Below are positions 43,532-53,375 of a stretch of 64,000 nt of DNA, in pieces. This DNA is from Moritella yayanosii. GTDB lineage: Bacteria > Pseudomonadota > Gammaproteobacteria > Enterobacterales > Moritellaceae. Both the position numbers and the translations under genes were made by a program. The stretch's first letter is position 1. Each line of letters opens with the position of its first letter. The stretch is from the NCBI RefSeq assembly GCF_900465055.1, contig NZ_LS483250.1:3906001-3970000 (forward strand), read 5' to 3'. The notes beneath the pieces were generated by a model. It made no database searches. It had not been told where the DNA came from and worked only from the letters and a program-made list of their open reading frames with translations.

Positions 43532-44290
43532 TTACCAAAAACCACGATCTAAACAGGCAGACTTAACCACGTTATTTTCATTGCCTTGCAAATTTTCAAT
43601 AAGTTGCGTGCGTCGACATTCAGTGCGGGTTACTGGATATTGTTTATTCCAGGCTTGCAGTTCACGTTTTTGTCTACCTATCTTGTACATAGGGTAGGCG
43701 GATTCCATATATAGATAAGCACGGGCAATTTGGCCTTTGGCATAATTTGGTGGTTGCACCGTTTTATTTTTTATTTTGATTGGGCAGCTGCCGAATTGAT
43801 TTTTTTCAGCCGTTACTTTTGAAGCAAAATTATAGTTACTGCGCAGCGCATTTACAGCGCCAATGGCAGGATAGAGATTGTACATATCCGCTTGCATGTA
43901 ACGATAAGGAATATTGATTTTTTCCGCGCAGCGACGACCTTTAAAGTTTTTGCCTTTGCTATTCACGCAAGCACTATTACCTTCTCGCCATTCACTAAAG
44001 TGACGACCGAAGTTCTCCGCAGGCACCACGTGTACCCATTCTATTTTTTTTTGGCGCTTAACATGTTTGGTTGAGGTGAAACCATTGTGATCGGTGATCT
44101 TCTTTTTACTATTGAAATCAGCCAAACAATAGATAGTCAGTTTCGGTACATCATTGTAAACCTGTCGTTCAAGCATCTTTTTGGCTTTACTAAAGGATTG
44201 ATTGGTTTGATTACCATTGTTAGAAGCATGAGACAAGGAAGAGAATGCTAACGCGGTTGATATAACTATAATACTAAGATGTTTTAACAT
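43532..44290 (-). CDS. endA: Secreted/periplasmic endonuclease I
   Basis: A 252-residue EndA/Dns nuclease. A signal peptide (MLKHLSIIVISTALAFSSLSHA) is present. The beta-beta-alpha-metal nuclease core reads IEWVHVVPAENFGRHFSEW, with catalytic His in HVVPA, followed by YMQADMYNLYPAIGAVNALRSNYNF, where the Asn binds Mg2+. QFGSCPIK, PPNYAKGQIARAYLYMESAYPM and AWNKQYPVTRTECRR complete the family pattern. It degrades double-stranded DNA outside the cytoplasm for nutrient use or to limit DNA uptake. Basic residues are abundant. In E. coli endA lies between sprT and rsmE, as here in outline. Confidence 0.94.
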   Translation of the reverse strand: MLKHLSIIVISTALAFSSLSHASNNGNQTNQSFSKAKKMLERQVYNDVPKLTIYCLADFNSKKKITDHNGFTSTKHVKRQKKIEWVHVVPAENFGRHFSEWREGNSACVNSKGKNFKGRRCAEKINIPYRYMQADMYNLYPAIGAVNALRSNYNFASKVTAEKNQFGSCPIKIKNKTVQPPNYAKGQIARAYLYMESAYPMYKIGRQKRELQAWNKQYPVTRTECRRTQLIENLQGNENNVVKSACLDRGFW

Positions 44291-44495
44291 TTAAGGCTGC
44301 TATAATGTAATAAAACAGCATTGTAGCATAGCTAAAACAAGACCATAGGATTGTGAAATTAGTGGGTTTACAATTACTGGGTTCATTTAATGACGACTCA
44401 TACATAATACTGAGATGAGTTATTTGGGCTAGACTAGGTATTTTTCGGGTATGGAAATAGCGGTATCAAAATGAGAACTAAAAAGCAGGTATAAA

Positions 44496-44523
44496 AAAGA
44501 GCAGATGATAGCAACTGCTCTTT
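44496..44523 (-). terminator. Intrinsic terminator of the 76-residue gene
   Basis: A perfect 9-bp stem (AAAGAGCAG at 44496-44504, CTGCTCTTT at 44515-44523) is followed on the minus strand by a run of six T. It lies 21 bases after the stop of the small gene at 44544-44774. Confidence 0.8.
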
Positions 44524-44543
44524 AGATTAGAGTTCTAGGTGAA

Positions 44544-44774
44544 TTAGTTGGCGCGAGAAGCTGCGTAACGCACTGCGATATCTGAATCTAATAACATTGT
44601 TTCTTTTAACACACCTGATTTAGCTATGAAAATACGTTGAGAGATGGATAAAGCACTAAGATCAAGAGTACGAGCAATTTGCTCAGCTTGATGGGTGTTA
44701 CGCTTTAAAATTGCAGTTATCAGTTTTTCCATTTCATAATCGGTTGATCTTGCAGTATCTAACGTTTGAGTCAT
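44544..44774 (-). CDS. Small conserved-looking protein of unknown function
   Basis: A 76-residue protein not recognised. It is mostly helical by eye (TDYEMEKLITAILKRNTHQAEQIARTLDLSALSISQRIFIAKSGVL), has no membrane segment or signal peptide, no Cys, and ends DSDIAVRYAASRAN. It has a dedicated terminator, a purine-rich ribosome-binding region, and lies between endA and sprT, which argues that it is a real gene. The repeated helical pattern with an AVRYAASR end vaguely recalls a single HEAT-like helix pair; this is speculation. Confidence 0.6.
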   Translation of the reverse strand: MTQTLDTARSTDYEMEKLITAILKRNTHQAEQIARTLDLSALSISQRIFIAKSGVLKETMLLDSDIAVRYAASRAN

Positions 44775-44923
44775 AACCTAGTTCTCTTCACAATGGTATG
44801 TATGGCGTCATTTTATCTGATGACTTTAGATAAATACACCTATATAGGTTAATTTTTTAGATAGTTATATAACAAATAGTCACATTTATAGGTTTAAGTT
44901 AACTGATTGTTATTAAATAGTAT

Positions 44924-45442
44924 TTAATGCTTTATGATTAAACTTTGTTTGCATAAACGACAAGTATATTTGATATTGTCCCGTATAATTTTATGGTGAC
45001 GACGAATAGTTAGTTGATGGTCTGCACACTGACAAGCATAGGTAAAGGTTTTACCTTTTACATTCGAGACATCGTATTGATGTGTTGTTTTGGCTGTGAG
45101 GTTAAATATTTGATTCATGATTTGTTGCCACTCTTTACCATGCGGCTTAGTACGACCATAAAGTTGATAAACTAATAAATGCGCCACTTCATGAGGGACT
45201 GTATGCGTTATAAAATGCTGCTGGTTTTCTTGCAATAAAACAGGATTAAAGCGTAACTCATTGGTTTGTAATCGCGCACTGCCGGCTGCTTTGCCACGTT
45301 GCTTGAAATTAATATGAGGGCGAGGAAAGGTTCTATTTAAGCGTAACTCAGCGTGTTGATAGCAAGTTGCTATCTTAATTAAAACTAACTGTTCAATGGT
45401 TTGTGAACTGTCATGTTGTTGCTGGGATATATCATCAAGCAT
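44924..45442 (-). CDS. sprT: SprT-family zinc metalloprotease-like protein
   Basis: A 172-residue SprT protein. The zinc protease motif HEVAH lies at 84-88 in HTVPHEVAHLLVYQLYG, with the third ligand likely His at about 99 in RTKPHGKEWQQIM. A C-terminal zinc ribbon is formed by YACQC and YTCRLCKQS. The family (Spartan-like) acts on proteins or DNA-protein crosslinks in eukaryotes; the bacterial role is not settled. The gene follows metK in the same direction after a strong terminator, as in E. coli where galP intervenes. Confidence 0.92.
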   Translation of the reverse strand: MLDDISQQQHDSSQTIEQLVLIKIATCYQHAELRLNRTFPRPHINFKQRGKAAGSARLQTNELRFNPVLLQENQQHFITHTVPHEVAHLLVYQLYGRTKPHGKEWQQIMNQIFNLTAKTTHQYDVSNVKGKTFTYACQCADHQLTIRRHHKIIRDNIKYTCRLCKQSLIIKH

Positions 45443-45486
45443 AGTTTTGTCTAATGGCAGGCTAAAGGTTATCTACAAATAATCTA

Positions 45487-45525
45487 TAAAAAAGGCGCTT
45501 TGGTTATATCACCAAAAGCGCCTTT
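45487..45525 (-). terminator. Intrinsic terminator of metK
   Basis: A long stem, AAAGGCGCTTTGGT (45491-45504) and ACCAAAAGCGCCTTT (45511-45525), paired with a one-base bulge, closes on a six-base loop and is followed on the minus strand by a run of seven T. It lies 54 bases after the metK stop. Confidence 0.9.
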
Positions 45526-45578
45526 ACTATTAACTAACAACTATTAACTAGCAAGAGCTAACTAAAAGCTAATGTTAA

Positions 45579-46730
45579 TTAAATACCTGCTGCATCACGT
45601 AGGATTTCAGCTTTGTCAGTCGCTTCCCAAGGGAATTCGCTACGACCAAAGTGACCATAAGCCGCTGTACTTAGGTAAATAGGGCGCATAAGATCGAGCA
45701 TTTCGATGAGACCGTGTGGACGTAATTCGAAATGTTCCCGTACCAATTTAATCAGTAGTTCTTCGCTTACTTTACCCGTACCGAACGTTTCAATACTGAT
45801 CGACGTTGGCTCGGCAACACCGATTGCGTAAGACAGTTGTAATTCACAACGGTCAGCCAGGCCAGCTGCAACGATGTTTTTAGCGACATAACGAGCTGCA
45901 TATGCTGCGCTGCGGTCTACTTTTGATGGATCTTTACCAGAGAACGCACCGCCACCGTGACGAGCCATGCCGCCATAGGTATCGACGATGATTTTACGAC
46001 CCGTTAGACCACAATCACCCATTGGGCCACCGATAACGAAACGACCGGTTGGGTTAATAAAGAATTTAGTTTCTTTATTTAACCATTCCGCAGGTAATAC
46101 TGGCTTAATAATTGTTTCCATAACGGCTTCAACTAGATCTGCTTGTTTGATATCTTCTGAATGTTGTGTTGAAAGAACCACTGCATCGATACCAACAATT
46201 TTGCCGTCATCATAAGCAAAGGTGATTTGGCTTTTTGCATCTGGGCGTAACCAAGGAAGCGTACCGTTTTTACGTACTTCAGCTTGGCGTTTAACCAATC
46301 TGTGTGAGTAAGTGATCGGAGCAGGCATTAACTCTTCAGTTTCATTGTTTGCATAACCGAACATTAAACCTTGGTCACCCGCGCCTTGCTCTAGCGGATC
46401 ATCACGGTCAACACCTTGGTTGATGTCTGGAGATTGCTTACCGATGGTGTTTAATACTGCACAAGAGTCGGCGTCAAAACCCATTTCTGAGTTGACGTAA
46501 CCGATTTCACGTATTGTTTTACGGGTGATTTCTTCGATATCAACCCACGCGTTAGTCGTTACTTCACCGCCAACCATAACCATACCGGTTTTAACATAAG
46601 TCTCACAGGCTACGCGTGCTTTCGGGTCTTGAGCGATGATTGCATCAAGTACAGCATCGGAGATTTGGTCTGCAATTTTATCAGGATGACCTTCTGATAC
46701 TGACTCAGAGGTAAACAAGTGTTTAGCCAT
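45579..46730 (-). CDS. metK: S-adenosylmethionine synthetase
   Basis: A 383-residue MetK, which makes SAM from methionine and ATP in the cytoplasm. Hallmarks are [26 protein letters not shown] at the N-terminus, [12 protein letters not shown] (about 116-127), [26 protein letters not shown] and [23 protein letters not shown] (about 257-279). The length matches E. coli. SAM from this enzyme feeds the six SAM-dependent ring methylations of the B12 locus in the same window. A tandem MetJ operator lies upstream. Confidence 0.98.
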   Translation of the reverse strand: MAKHLFTSESVSEGHPDKIADQISDAVLDAIIAQDPKARVACETYVKTGMVMVGGEVTTNAWVDIEEITRKTIREIGYVNSEMGFDADSCAVLNTIGKQSPDINQGVDRDDPLEQGAGDQGLMFGYANNETEELMPAPITYSHRLVKRQAEVRKNGTLPWLRPDAKSQITFAYDDGKIVGIDAVVLSTQHSEDIKQADLVEAVMETIIKPVLPAEWLNKETKFFINPTGRFVIGGPMGDCGLTGRKIIVDTYGGMARHGGGAFSGKDPSKVDRSAAYAARYVAKNIVAAGLADRCELQLSYAIGVAEPTSISIETFGTGKVSEELLIKLVREHFELRPHGLIEMLDLMRPIYLSTAAYGHFGRSEFPWEATDKAEILRDAAGI

Positions 46731-46770
46731 GGTTTTAATTCTCTCTTAATTTAAACACAATAGACGTGAT

Positions 46771-46810
46771 GTACGTTTATATGTGTAGAAGTTTTAACAT
46801 CTAGACGGCT
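46771..46810. promoter_or_regulatory. MetJ operator: five tandem met boxes
   Basis: Five adjacent 8-bp units starting at 46771, 46779, 46787, 46795 and 46803 match the met box AGACGTCT at 5, 5, 6, 5 and 7 of 8 positions. They lie 41-80 bases upstream of the metK start. Tandem imperfect boxes in register are the classic MetJ-SAM target, so metK should be repressed when SAM is high. metJ itself is not in the window. Confidence 0.8.
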
Positions 46811-47014
46811 ATTCTAAACTATTTTGTCAGTATTAAGATAGACCCTAATTCATATTAATTTTGTATATGGTTTAAAAGCATTCTTTTTAACGGATATTAT
46901 TTATGTATATATGTTATAAACGGGCAATATGCAGTAGCATAGAACGAAAGTATTAAAAGTATGAAGTGATGAGTTTTTAGCTGAAAATAAATAACCGTTC
47001 ACTATCATTAAATA

Positions 47015-47278
47015 TATACCCAAGCTACTTCAAGATGCACAATCAGCAAACCGAATGAAGAGTATATTCAAGGCATGAAGTCGAGGATTTAGTTATTCTA
47101 AATCAAGACGTCATAACGCCGAAGATGCCTTCGTTCGGCTTGCCCTGTGGGAGGCGAGCAGGAATAGCAGCACTGCGTTGCAATATTTGAAAATGGAATA
47201 ACCATTATCTACATATAGCGCCTTGTTTTGATATCCCTGCTCGTCTCTGATATAGCATCTTGAAGTAACTTGGGTATA
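47015..47278. mobile_element. 264-bp inverted-repeat element (MITE-like), complete copy
   Basis: Left end TATACCCAAGCTACTTCAAGATGC (47015-47038) and right end 47255-47278 are terminal inverted repeats matching at 23 of 24 positions. The inside codes for nothing obvious and holds a 12-bp hairpin (47151-47162 with 47236-47247, one G-T pair). A TA precedes the left end, but no clear target duplication is visible. It lies between metK and the YfaZ-like gene, in the promoter zone of the latter. Related pieces occur at 34654, 38719 and 52329. Confidence 0.8.
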
Positions 47279-47309
47279 ACAACACTCATTTGCCATTGGG
47301 AATTATAAA

Positions 47310-47846
47310 GTGTCATTGAAAAAATCATTAGTTATCACTGCCGCATTACTTGCTAGCTTTAGTAGTGCTGCATCAAATGTCTCACTCGCTTTCAATAACG
47401 ACAATATTATTTTGGGTTATGATATTGAGATGCAAGAAGCACTTAAGCTAAAAGGTGACTACCTACAGACTATCGACAATGGTTATACCTTAGATACAGG
47501 TCTTTATGCGTTTCAAGATGCGGGTGCTACATTCTTTGAACTCGGCGCTAAAGCAATGAGAATGGATAACGACAATGGTGATGGCTATGCATTAGCATTT
47601 GGTGGCTTAGCTGGTTTACGCTTAACTGAAGAATTTAGCTTGGAGGCTGAATTCCATTTTAGCCCTGAAATATTGGCATTTGGTGATACAGAGAACTACA
47701 CGCAATGGATCGTTCGTGCTGAGTATGCTGTTATGCCTACTGCACATTTCTTTGTTGAATATAATCACACCACGGTTGAATATAAAAAGATGCCAGATGA
47801 ACGTTTATCAAGCGACATATTATTTGGCTTGAAATGGGTTTTCTAG
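47310..47846 (+). CDS. YfaZ-like outer-membrane beta-barrel protein
   Basis: A 178-residue protein with a signal peptide (MSLKKSLVITAALLASFSSAAS) and alternating polar/hydrophobic strands ending in an aromatic residue (FGLKWVF), typical of an outer-membrane barrel. The DNDNGDGYALAFGGLAGLRLTEEFSLEAEFHFSPEILAFGD region resembles the YfaZ family. The start is a GTG at 47310 with GGGA about eight bases upstream. The promoter must lie within or very close to the repeat element that ends 31 bases upstream. Function unknown. Confidence 0.78.
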   Translation: MSLKKSLVITAALLASFSSAASNVSLAFNNDNIILGYDIEMQEALKLKGDYLQTIDNGYTLDTGLYAFQDAGATFFELGAKAMRMDNDNGDGYALAFGGLAGLRLTEEFSLEAEFHFSPEILAFGDTENYTQWIVRAEYAVMPTAHFFVEYNHTTVEYKKMPDERLSSDILFGLKWVF

Positions 47847-47871
47847 TTATCATTTGAAACAGTAAGAATAC

Positions 47872-47899
47872 AAAAAAGCATCGTTTTCGATGCTTTTTT
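47872..47899. terminator. Bidirectional intrinsic terminator
   Basis: A perfect 12-bp stem, AAAAAAGCATCG (47872-47883) and CGATGCTTTTTT (47888-47899), with a TTTT loop sits between the convergent YfaZ-like and chloride-channel genes. A-run and T-run make it work both ways. Confidence 0.92.
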
Positions 47900-47919
47900 G
47901 TATCTATAAATAAGTGTAA

Positions 47920-49305
47920 CTAGGTAGTCGAGTTATCTATTGCTTTATGATCGCGTATGGATAATTTCAGTAATTCAGAATATAGTGGTTTGCCCCCTAA
48001 CGCTTGAGCGATAAATGTTGCACCTAAGCAAGTCATCAGTAACGGTAAAATAAGTGCATAGTTATCGGTCATTTCCACCACTAAAATAATACCGGTTACA
48101 GGGGCTCGCACCGTTGCAGCAAATAATGCGCCCATACCGGCAACCGCATAAACTGCGGGTTCGGCAACAAATCCGGGGAATAAATCAGCAGCTATCACAC
48201 CGTATGCCAAACCAAACAAAGTGCCTAATGTCAGCATCGGGGTGAATACGCCGCCTGGGGCTCCGGAAGCAAAACAAGCGACAGTTCCCAGTAATCGCAC
48301 CATGAACAACCCAACCAAAAGCAGCCAGGTCAAAGGGTCCTGAATTATACTGGTAATTAGTTCGATACCACTGCCCGCTGCATCTGGCAGCAAGATTTGT
48401 AATAAAGTAAAGATACTGCCAAACAAGACCCCAGTCATGACAATGCGGCTGAGTTTATTATCTTGGTGATGCTTTAAGTGTTTCGTTGCACTTAATATCC
48501 AATGGTTAAAACCCACGCCAATAAAGCCAAAAAGAGTACCCAGAAGCAGAAATAACCACAGAGAAGTTAAAGGCGGCACGGTAAAATGGGGAATGTGCAT
48601 CACGGCTTGTTGACCATGAAATGAGCGCATTACAATAGTACCAATAGCTGCAGCAAGGGTAACGCATTTTATTGACGTGATGTTGTAACGAAACTGCGGA
48701 CGCATCTCTTCAATGACAAAAAGAATGCCTGCTAAAGGTGCGTTAAAGGCTGCTGCAAGGCCCGCCGCAGCGCCTGCTGCTGTGAGAATATGAGTTGCAT
48801 GTGCATAGCGTTTGGCTGTATCTGACAACATGCGGCCAATTGCCCCTCCAATCTGAATTGAAGGTCCCTCTCGACCTAATACCATTCCAGATCCTATCGC
48901 CAGAGTACCAGCAATAAACTTTACTGGCAGCACGCGGCGCCAGCGAATATCGTAAATACCATCAAGCGCCCCTTCGATATGAGGGATGCCACTGCCTGAC
49001 GCTTCGGGTGCAAAACGCCGTGTTAACCAAAATGCAAAGCCCGTCATGATCCCTCCGAGCAGCATTAGCAGTAATACCTTCACAAACAGCGGCCCTGATA
49101 ACTGCTCAAATAAAAGCATTCGATGCGCATTGACCCATAATATTGCAGCCTCAAAGAGGGCGATAATCAACCCTGTTAAAGCGCCGACACCAGCAGAAAG
49201 TGCCAGTAATACGATGTAGTCATGTTTTGTCGAAAGTAGTTTCGGGGTCGTACGATGTTTAAGAAGACCACCTTGAAAAAATCTGAAATTGGGGGATTTA
49301 GGCAT
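47920..49305 (-). CDS. clcA: ClC-family H+/Cl- exchange transporter
   Basis: A 461-residue ClC protein. The selectivity blocks are GSGIPHIEGAL, LGREGPSIQIGGAIGRM (the gating Glu, E148 in E. coli ClcA) and FASGAPGGVFTPMLTLG. The intracellular proton Glu (E203 in E. coli) is kept in LFVIEEMRPQFRY, so it should be a proton-coupled antiporter, not a channel. The ATG at 49305 is chosen because the upstream in-frame extension is not family-like; its ribosome-binding site is weak. Such exchangers help survive acid shock. Confidence 0.9.
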   Translation of the reverse strand: MPKSPNFRFFQGGLLKHRTTPKLLSTKHDYIVLLALSAGVGALTGLIIALFEAAILWVNAHRMLLFEQLSGPLFVKVLLLMLLGGIMTGFAFWLTRRFAPEASGSGIPHIEGALDGIYDIRWRRVLPVKFIAGTLAIGSGMVLGREGPSIQIGGAIGRMLSDTAKRYAHATHILTAAGAAAGLAAAFNAPLAGILFVIEEMRPQFRYNITSIKCVTLAAAIGTIVMRSFHGQQAVMHIPHFTVPPLTSLWLFLLLGTLFGFIGVGFNHWILSATKHLKHHQDNKLSRIVMTGVLFGSIFTLLQILLPDAAGSGIELITSIIQDPLTWLLLVGLFMVRLLGTVACFASGAPGGVFTPMLTLGTLFGLAYGVIAADLFPGFVAEPAVYAVAGMGALFAATVRAPVTGIILVVEMTDNYALILPLLMTCLGATFIAQALGGKPLYSELLKLSIRDHKAIDNSTT

Positions 49306-49533
49306 GTGTGTGTAGAACCTGAGCGAATCTAATGGTAGAAAAATAAATAACAAATCATTATAGTCAATAATGAGTAGGTTGCATAGCAGATACTGCCCTG
49401 TTGCTAGCTAATTATGCTAATAAAGCTAATTACGGACTAAAAAGTGTTAATACGTGTCATGCTCACATAATTACCAATAAAATAATGAGTTTTATTCATT
49501 TGAGCGGTAATATGATTTCATTTGAAACCATCG

Positions 49534-49570
49534 TTGGTTGGTTTGAAGTCTGTATGTATAATACAGACTT
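49534..49570 (+). promoter_or_regulatory. tktA promoter overlapping a perfect palindrome
   Basis: TTGGTT (49534-49539), 17 bases, and TATAAT (49557-49562) form a strong promoter. The -10 lies in the seven-base loop and first right-arm base of a perfect 9-bp inverted repeat, AAGTCTGTA (49546-49554) and TACAGACTT (49562-49570). A bound protein there would block transcription. The rest of the 398-base gap between clcA and tktA is AT-rich with nothing else clear, apart from the CAGGAG ribosome-binding site. Confidence 0.6.
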
Positions 49571-49703
49571 GGTTTAATTTAAATTAATTAATCGAAAATT
49601 CAAGAAACATAAATAAACTAAAGAAACTTGTTATACATAAGATAATTTTATGACAATATAACAGCTTAAAAGTATTTTAAACTAATCTCTGCAGGAGCAA
49701 ATT

Positions 49704-51692
49704 ATGCCATCTCGTCAAGAGCTAGCGAACGCGATCCGTGCCCTAAGTATGGACGCGGTTCAACAAGCAAATTCAGGCCATCCCGGCGCACCAATGGGCA
49801 TGGCAGATATTGCCGAAGTATTATGGCGTAAGAACCTAAACCATAATCCAGCAAATCCAAACTGGGTTGATCGTGACCGCTTTATTCTGTCTAACGGTCA
49901 TGGTTCAATGCTTATTTACTCACTGCTACACCTAACCGGTTACGCACTACCAATTGAAGAATTGAAGAACTTCCGTCAATTGCATTCAAAAACTCCTGGT
50001 CACCCAGAGTACGGTTATGCACCTGGTATTGAAACCACGACTGGTCCACTCGGTCAAGGTATCACTAATGCTATAGGCATGGCGATTGCTGAAAAAACCT
50101 TAGCAGCACAGTTCAATAAACCAGAACATGAAGTTGTTGATCATTTCACTTACTCTTTCTTAGGTGATGGCTGTCTAATGGAAGGTATCTCTCACGAAGC
50201 ATGTTCACTTGCTGGCACATTAGGCTTAGGTAAACTAGTTGCATTCTGGGATGACAACGGTATTTCAATTGATGGCGAAGTTGATGGTTGGTTCACTGAC
50301 GATACAGTAAAACGTTTTGAAGCTTACGGCTGGCATGTAGTCTCTGTAGATGGTCATAACCCGGCAGAAATCCAAGCGGCAATCGACGCATCTAAAGCTG
50401 AAACATCACGTCCAAGTCTTATCTGTTGTAAAACAGTGATCGGTTTTGGTTCACCAAACAAAGAAGGTACGCATGGCTGTCATGGTGCTCCTCTGGGTGA
50501 AGCTGAAATCATAGCTACACGTGAAAAACTGGGTTGGAAACACGCTGCATTTGAAATTCCTGCAGATATCTATGCTGAGTGGGATGCCAATGAAGCTGGC
50601 GCACAAGCGGAAGCGGCATGGAATGAAAAATTTGCGGCTTATCAAGCGGCATATCCAGAACTAGCTGCAGAATACCTACGTCGTACTTCTGGTGAACTAC
50701 CTGCAGATTGGGAAACAAAAACAACTAATTACATCAAACAGTTACAAGTTGATTCTGTAAAAATAGCCACACGTAAAGCATCGCAAAACTGTATCGAAGA
50801 GTTTGGTGCAATGTTACCAGAACTACTCGGTGGCTCAGCTGATCTAGCACCATCTAACTTAACTATGTGGTCTGGTACTAAAGCGATTACTGCTGATGAC
50901 GCATCTGGTAACTACTTGCATTATGGTGTACGTGAGTTTGCTATGACGGCAATCATCAATGGTATGTCTTTACACGGTGGTTTAATGCCTTACGGTGCAA
51001 CATTCCTGATGTTCATGGAGTATGCGCGTAATGCAATGCGTATGGCTGCATTAATGAAAATTCAGAACATCCAAGTTTATACTCATGACTCAATCGGTCT
51101 AGGTGAAGATGGTCCAACTCACCAGCCAGTAGAGCAAGTTGCAAGTCTACGTTTAACACCAAACATGAGCGCATGGCGTCCATGTGATTCTGTTGAATCT
51201 GCGGTAGCATGGAAATATGCAATCGAACGTAAAGACGGTCCAACTGCACTAATCTTCAGTCGCCAAGGTCTAGCACCTATGCCGCGTACTGATGCACAGT
51301 TAGCGAACGTTGTTAAAGGTGGTTACACGCTAGTAGATTGTGATGGAAAACCAGAAATTATCCTTATCTCTACCGGTTCTGAAGTTGAACTTTGTACGAA
51401 AGCAGCGGCAGAACTAACAGCGAAAGGCCGTAAGGTTCGTGTTGTATCTATGCCTGCTACAGACGTATTTGACAAGCAAGATGCGGCATACCGTGAATCT
51501 GTGTTACCGTCTGACGTTGTTAAACGTGTTGCGGTGGAAGCGGGTATCGCTGACTTCTGGCACAAATACACTGGCTTTAACGGTAAGATCATCGGCATGA
51601 CAACATTCGGCGAATCAGCACCTGCTGACCAACTGTTTGAAATGTTCGGTTTCACTGTGGCTAACGTGGTTGCAACTGCTGAATCACTGTAA
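49704..51692 (+). CDS. tktA: Transketolase
   Basis: A 662-residue transketolase of normal bacterial length, transferring two-carbon ketol units in the pentose phosphate pathway. The thiamine-diphosphate motif runs from [13 protein letters not shown] to [10 protein letters not shown] (about residues 153-192). [42 protein letters not shown] and the [17 protein letters not shown] pyrimidine-domain block are all clear. CAGGAG lies seven bases upstream of ATG. It ends at a strong terminator, so downstream epd/pgk, often linked to tkt, are not present. Confidence 0.97.
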   Translation: MPSRQELANAIRALSMDAVQQANSGHPGAPMGMADIAEVLWRKNLNHNPANPNWVDRDRFILSNGHGSMLIYSLLHLTGYALPIEELKNFRQLHSKTPGHPEYGYAPGIETTTGPLGQGITNAIGMAIAEKTLAAQFNKPEHEVVDHFTYSFLGDGCLMEGISHEACSLAGTLGLGKLVAFWDDNGISIDGEVDGWFTDDTVKRFEAYGWHVVSVDGHNPAEIQAAIDASKAETSRPSLICCKTVIGFGSPNKEGTHGCHGAPLGEAEIIATREKLGWKHAAFEIPADIYAEWDANEAGAQAEAAWNEKFAAYQAAYPELAAEYLRRTSGELPADWETKTTNYIKQLQVDSVKIATRKASQNCIEEFGAMLPELLGGSADLAPSNLTMWSGTKAITADDASGNYLHYGVREFAMTAIINGMSLHGGLMPYGATFLMFMEYARNAMRMAALMKIQNIQVYTHDSIGLGEDGPTHQPVEQVASLRLTPNMSAWRPCDSVESAVAWKYAIERKDGPTALIFSRQGLAPMPRTDAQLANVVKGGYTLVDCDGKPEIILISTGSEVELCTKAAAELTAKGRKVRVVSMPATDVFDKQDAAYRESVLPSDVVKRVAVEAGIADFWHKYTGFNGKIIGMTTFGESAPADQLFEMFGFTVANVVATAESL

Positions 51693-51749
51693 TTTAAGTA
51701 CTGTGTGTTGATAACATAGCACACAGATTTAATGTGTTACGGTAACGAT

Positions 51750-51774
51750 AAAAGAGCGCATCGCGCTCTTTTTT
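51750..51774 (+). terminator. Intrinsic terminator after tktA
   Basis: A perfect 10-bp stem, AAAAGAGCGC (51750-51759) and GCGCTCTTTT (51763-51772), with a three-base loop and T-run follows tktA by 58 bases. Confidence 0.9.
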
Positions 51775-51862
51775 ATTGTCTGTAATTTATTGACGGTAAT
51801 AGTGAGTTATTTACAGTAATAGAATTTAATACATTATCGGCTAGATGGTAGATGCCAGATAC

Positions 51863-51889
51863 AAAAAAACCAGCATAACGCTGGTTTTT
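51863..51889 (-). terminator. Intrinsic terminator after panD
   Basis: AAAAACCAGC (51865-51874) and GCTGGTTTTT (51880-51889) form a 10-bp stem with a five-base loop. On the minus strand it is followed by seven T, 25 bases after the panD stop. Confidence 0.88.
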
Positions 51890-51913
51890 CATTATTCCGT
51901 ATCGGTTTGCTAA

Positions 51914-52294
51914 CTAGGCAACCTGTACTGGAATATCGTTACTGGTACGAACGATGTCATTAACTTGATTAAGATAAACAAGCGAAGGTTTATGCTGTTT
52001 CGCTTCTTCATTGTCCATACGTACGTATGCACAGATAATGATACGATCGCCTACTGCTGCTTTACGCGCTGCAGCGCCGTTCACTGAAATGATTTTTGAA
52101 CCGCGTTCGCCAGCGATAGCATAAGTTGAAAAGCGCTCACCATTATCAATGTTATAGATATCGATTGCTTCATATTCTAGGATCCCTGACGCATCAAGCA
52201 TATCTTGATCGATTGCGCATGAACCTTCATAGTTTAATTCTGCATGTGTTACACGCGCTTGGTGTAATTTACCTTTTAGCATTGTGGTTTGCAT
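51914..52294 (-). CDS. panD: Aspartate 1-decarboxylase proenzyme
   Basis: A 126-residue PanD, which makes beta-alanine for pantothenate. The self-cleavage site is in NYEGSCAID; with the ATG at 52294 the Gly and Ser fall exactly at positions 24 and 25, the canonical numbering, which decides the start against an in-frame codon five residues earlier. Ser25 becomes the pyruvoyl cofactor. [30 protein letters not shown] completes the family pattern. It lies downstream of panB-panC but after a gap with a minimal repeat copy, so it may have its own promoter. Confidence 0.96.
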   Translation of the reverse strand: MQTTMLKGKLHQARVTHAELNYEGSCAIDQDMLDASGILEYEAIDIYNIDNGERFSTYAIAGERGSKIISVNGAAARKAAVGDRIIICAYVRMDNEEAKQHKPSLVYLNQVNDIVRTSNDIPVQVA

Positions 52295-52328
52295 TGTTCT
52301 AAAACCCATTCCATTAATAGTTTATGAA

Positions 52329-52375
52329 TATACCCAAGTTACTGATTGTTCATCTTAGAGTCGCTTGGGGATATA
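52329..52375. repeat. Minimal copy of the terminal-repeat element
   Basis: This 47-base stretch begins TATACCCAAGTTACT and ends with CATCTTAGAGTCGCTTGGGGATATA, resembling the two ends of the element at 47015-47278 with no interior. It lies in the panC-panD gap, just upstream of panD. Confidence 0.5.
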
Positions 52376-52490
52376 TATATACCGTACAAAATATGTACCG
52401 GCGTCCATAGTAGCGTATTTGTTTAATTAGCGCAATTGGACTATTTGATCAGGTAAATAGTCCTAGTTATCAGTACTATTGCGTTTATGA

Positions 52491-53342
52491 TTAACTTAAT
52501 TTAACTACTTTATTATCGATTAAACGTGCTTTCCCTAAAAATGCAGCCATTAAAATAACGGCTTGCTTACTGTTTTTAGTAATAATCGCTAAAGTATCGG
52601 CATCGACAATATCAATCGCGTCGGTATTAAAACCGGCGGCATTGAGTTGTGCTGTGGCTTGCGTGACTAATGCTTTATTTGCTTGTTCATCAATAGTAAC
52701 TTGATCAGCAATGGTCTGCATTACATCCGCTAATAGAGGCGCAATAGTACGTTCTTCAGCTGTTAACAGACCATTACGAGAACTCATTGCTAGGCCCGAT
52801 TCTTCACGTACAGTCGGCACGCCAACAATTTGAATTGGCATTGCAAGATCATCGACCATATGACGAATTAACGCTAATTGCTGGAAATCTTTTTCACCAA
52901 ACAAAGCCACGTCAGGCTGCACTAAGTTAAATAATTTAGCCACGATAGTCGACACACCGTTGAAATGACCTGGGCGATGCACGCCTTCTAGTACCTCAGA
53001 GATCCCCGGTACTTGAATGAAGGTTTGTGACGTTAAGCCATGTGGATACATTAGCTCTGGTGTTGGGGTAAAGACCAAATCAGTATCAACGCTTTGTAAT
53101 GCCCGGCAATCTGCGTCTAAGGTGCGCGGATAAGCGGCTAAATCGGCAGCTTGGTTAAACTGCATCGGATTAACAAAGATACTGACGACAACTCGGTCTG
53201 CGAATTTTTGTGCTTCTTTAACCAGGGCTAAATGACCATCATGTAAATTACCCATGGTCGGCACAAATGCGGTAGATAGACCAAGACGACGCCAAGCGAT
53301 CACTTGCTCTCTAAGAACATCAATATTTGCAATAATATCCAT
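52491..53342 (-). CDS. panC: Pantothenate synthetase
   Basis: A 283-residue PanC that condenses pantoate and beta-alanine with [22 protein letters not shown] (about 26-44) carries the HIGH-like nucleotide motif, followed by [52 protein letters not shown] and [16 protein letters not shown] with the KMSKS-like SSRN. The length is standard. It starts 33 bases after panB and is co-transcribed with it. Confidence 0.97.
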   Translation of the reverse strand: MDIIANIDVLREQVIAWRRLGLSTAFVPTMGNLHDGHLALVKEAQKFADRVVVSIFVNPMQFNQAADLAAYPRTLDADCRALQSVDTDLVFTPTPELMYPHGLTSQTFIQVPGISEVLEGVHRPGHFNGVSTIVAKLFNLVQPDVALFGEKDFQQLALIRHMVDDLAMPIQIVGVPTVREESGLAMSSRNGLLTAEERTIAPLLADVMQTIADQVTIDEQANKALVTQATAQLNAAGFNTDAIDIVDADTLAIITKNSKQAVILMAAFLGKARLIDNKVVKLS

Positions 53343-53375
53343 ATATGAATTACCTAATAAAATGGGGCGGGTATG

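Noticed and set aside
44299-44327. Imperfect inverted repeat GCTATAATG/CATTGTAGC upstream of endA
   Set aside because: One mismatch in nine and no promoter elements at proper spacing; not strong enough to list as a site.
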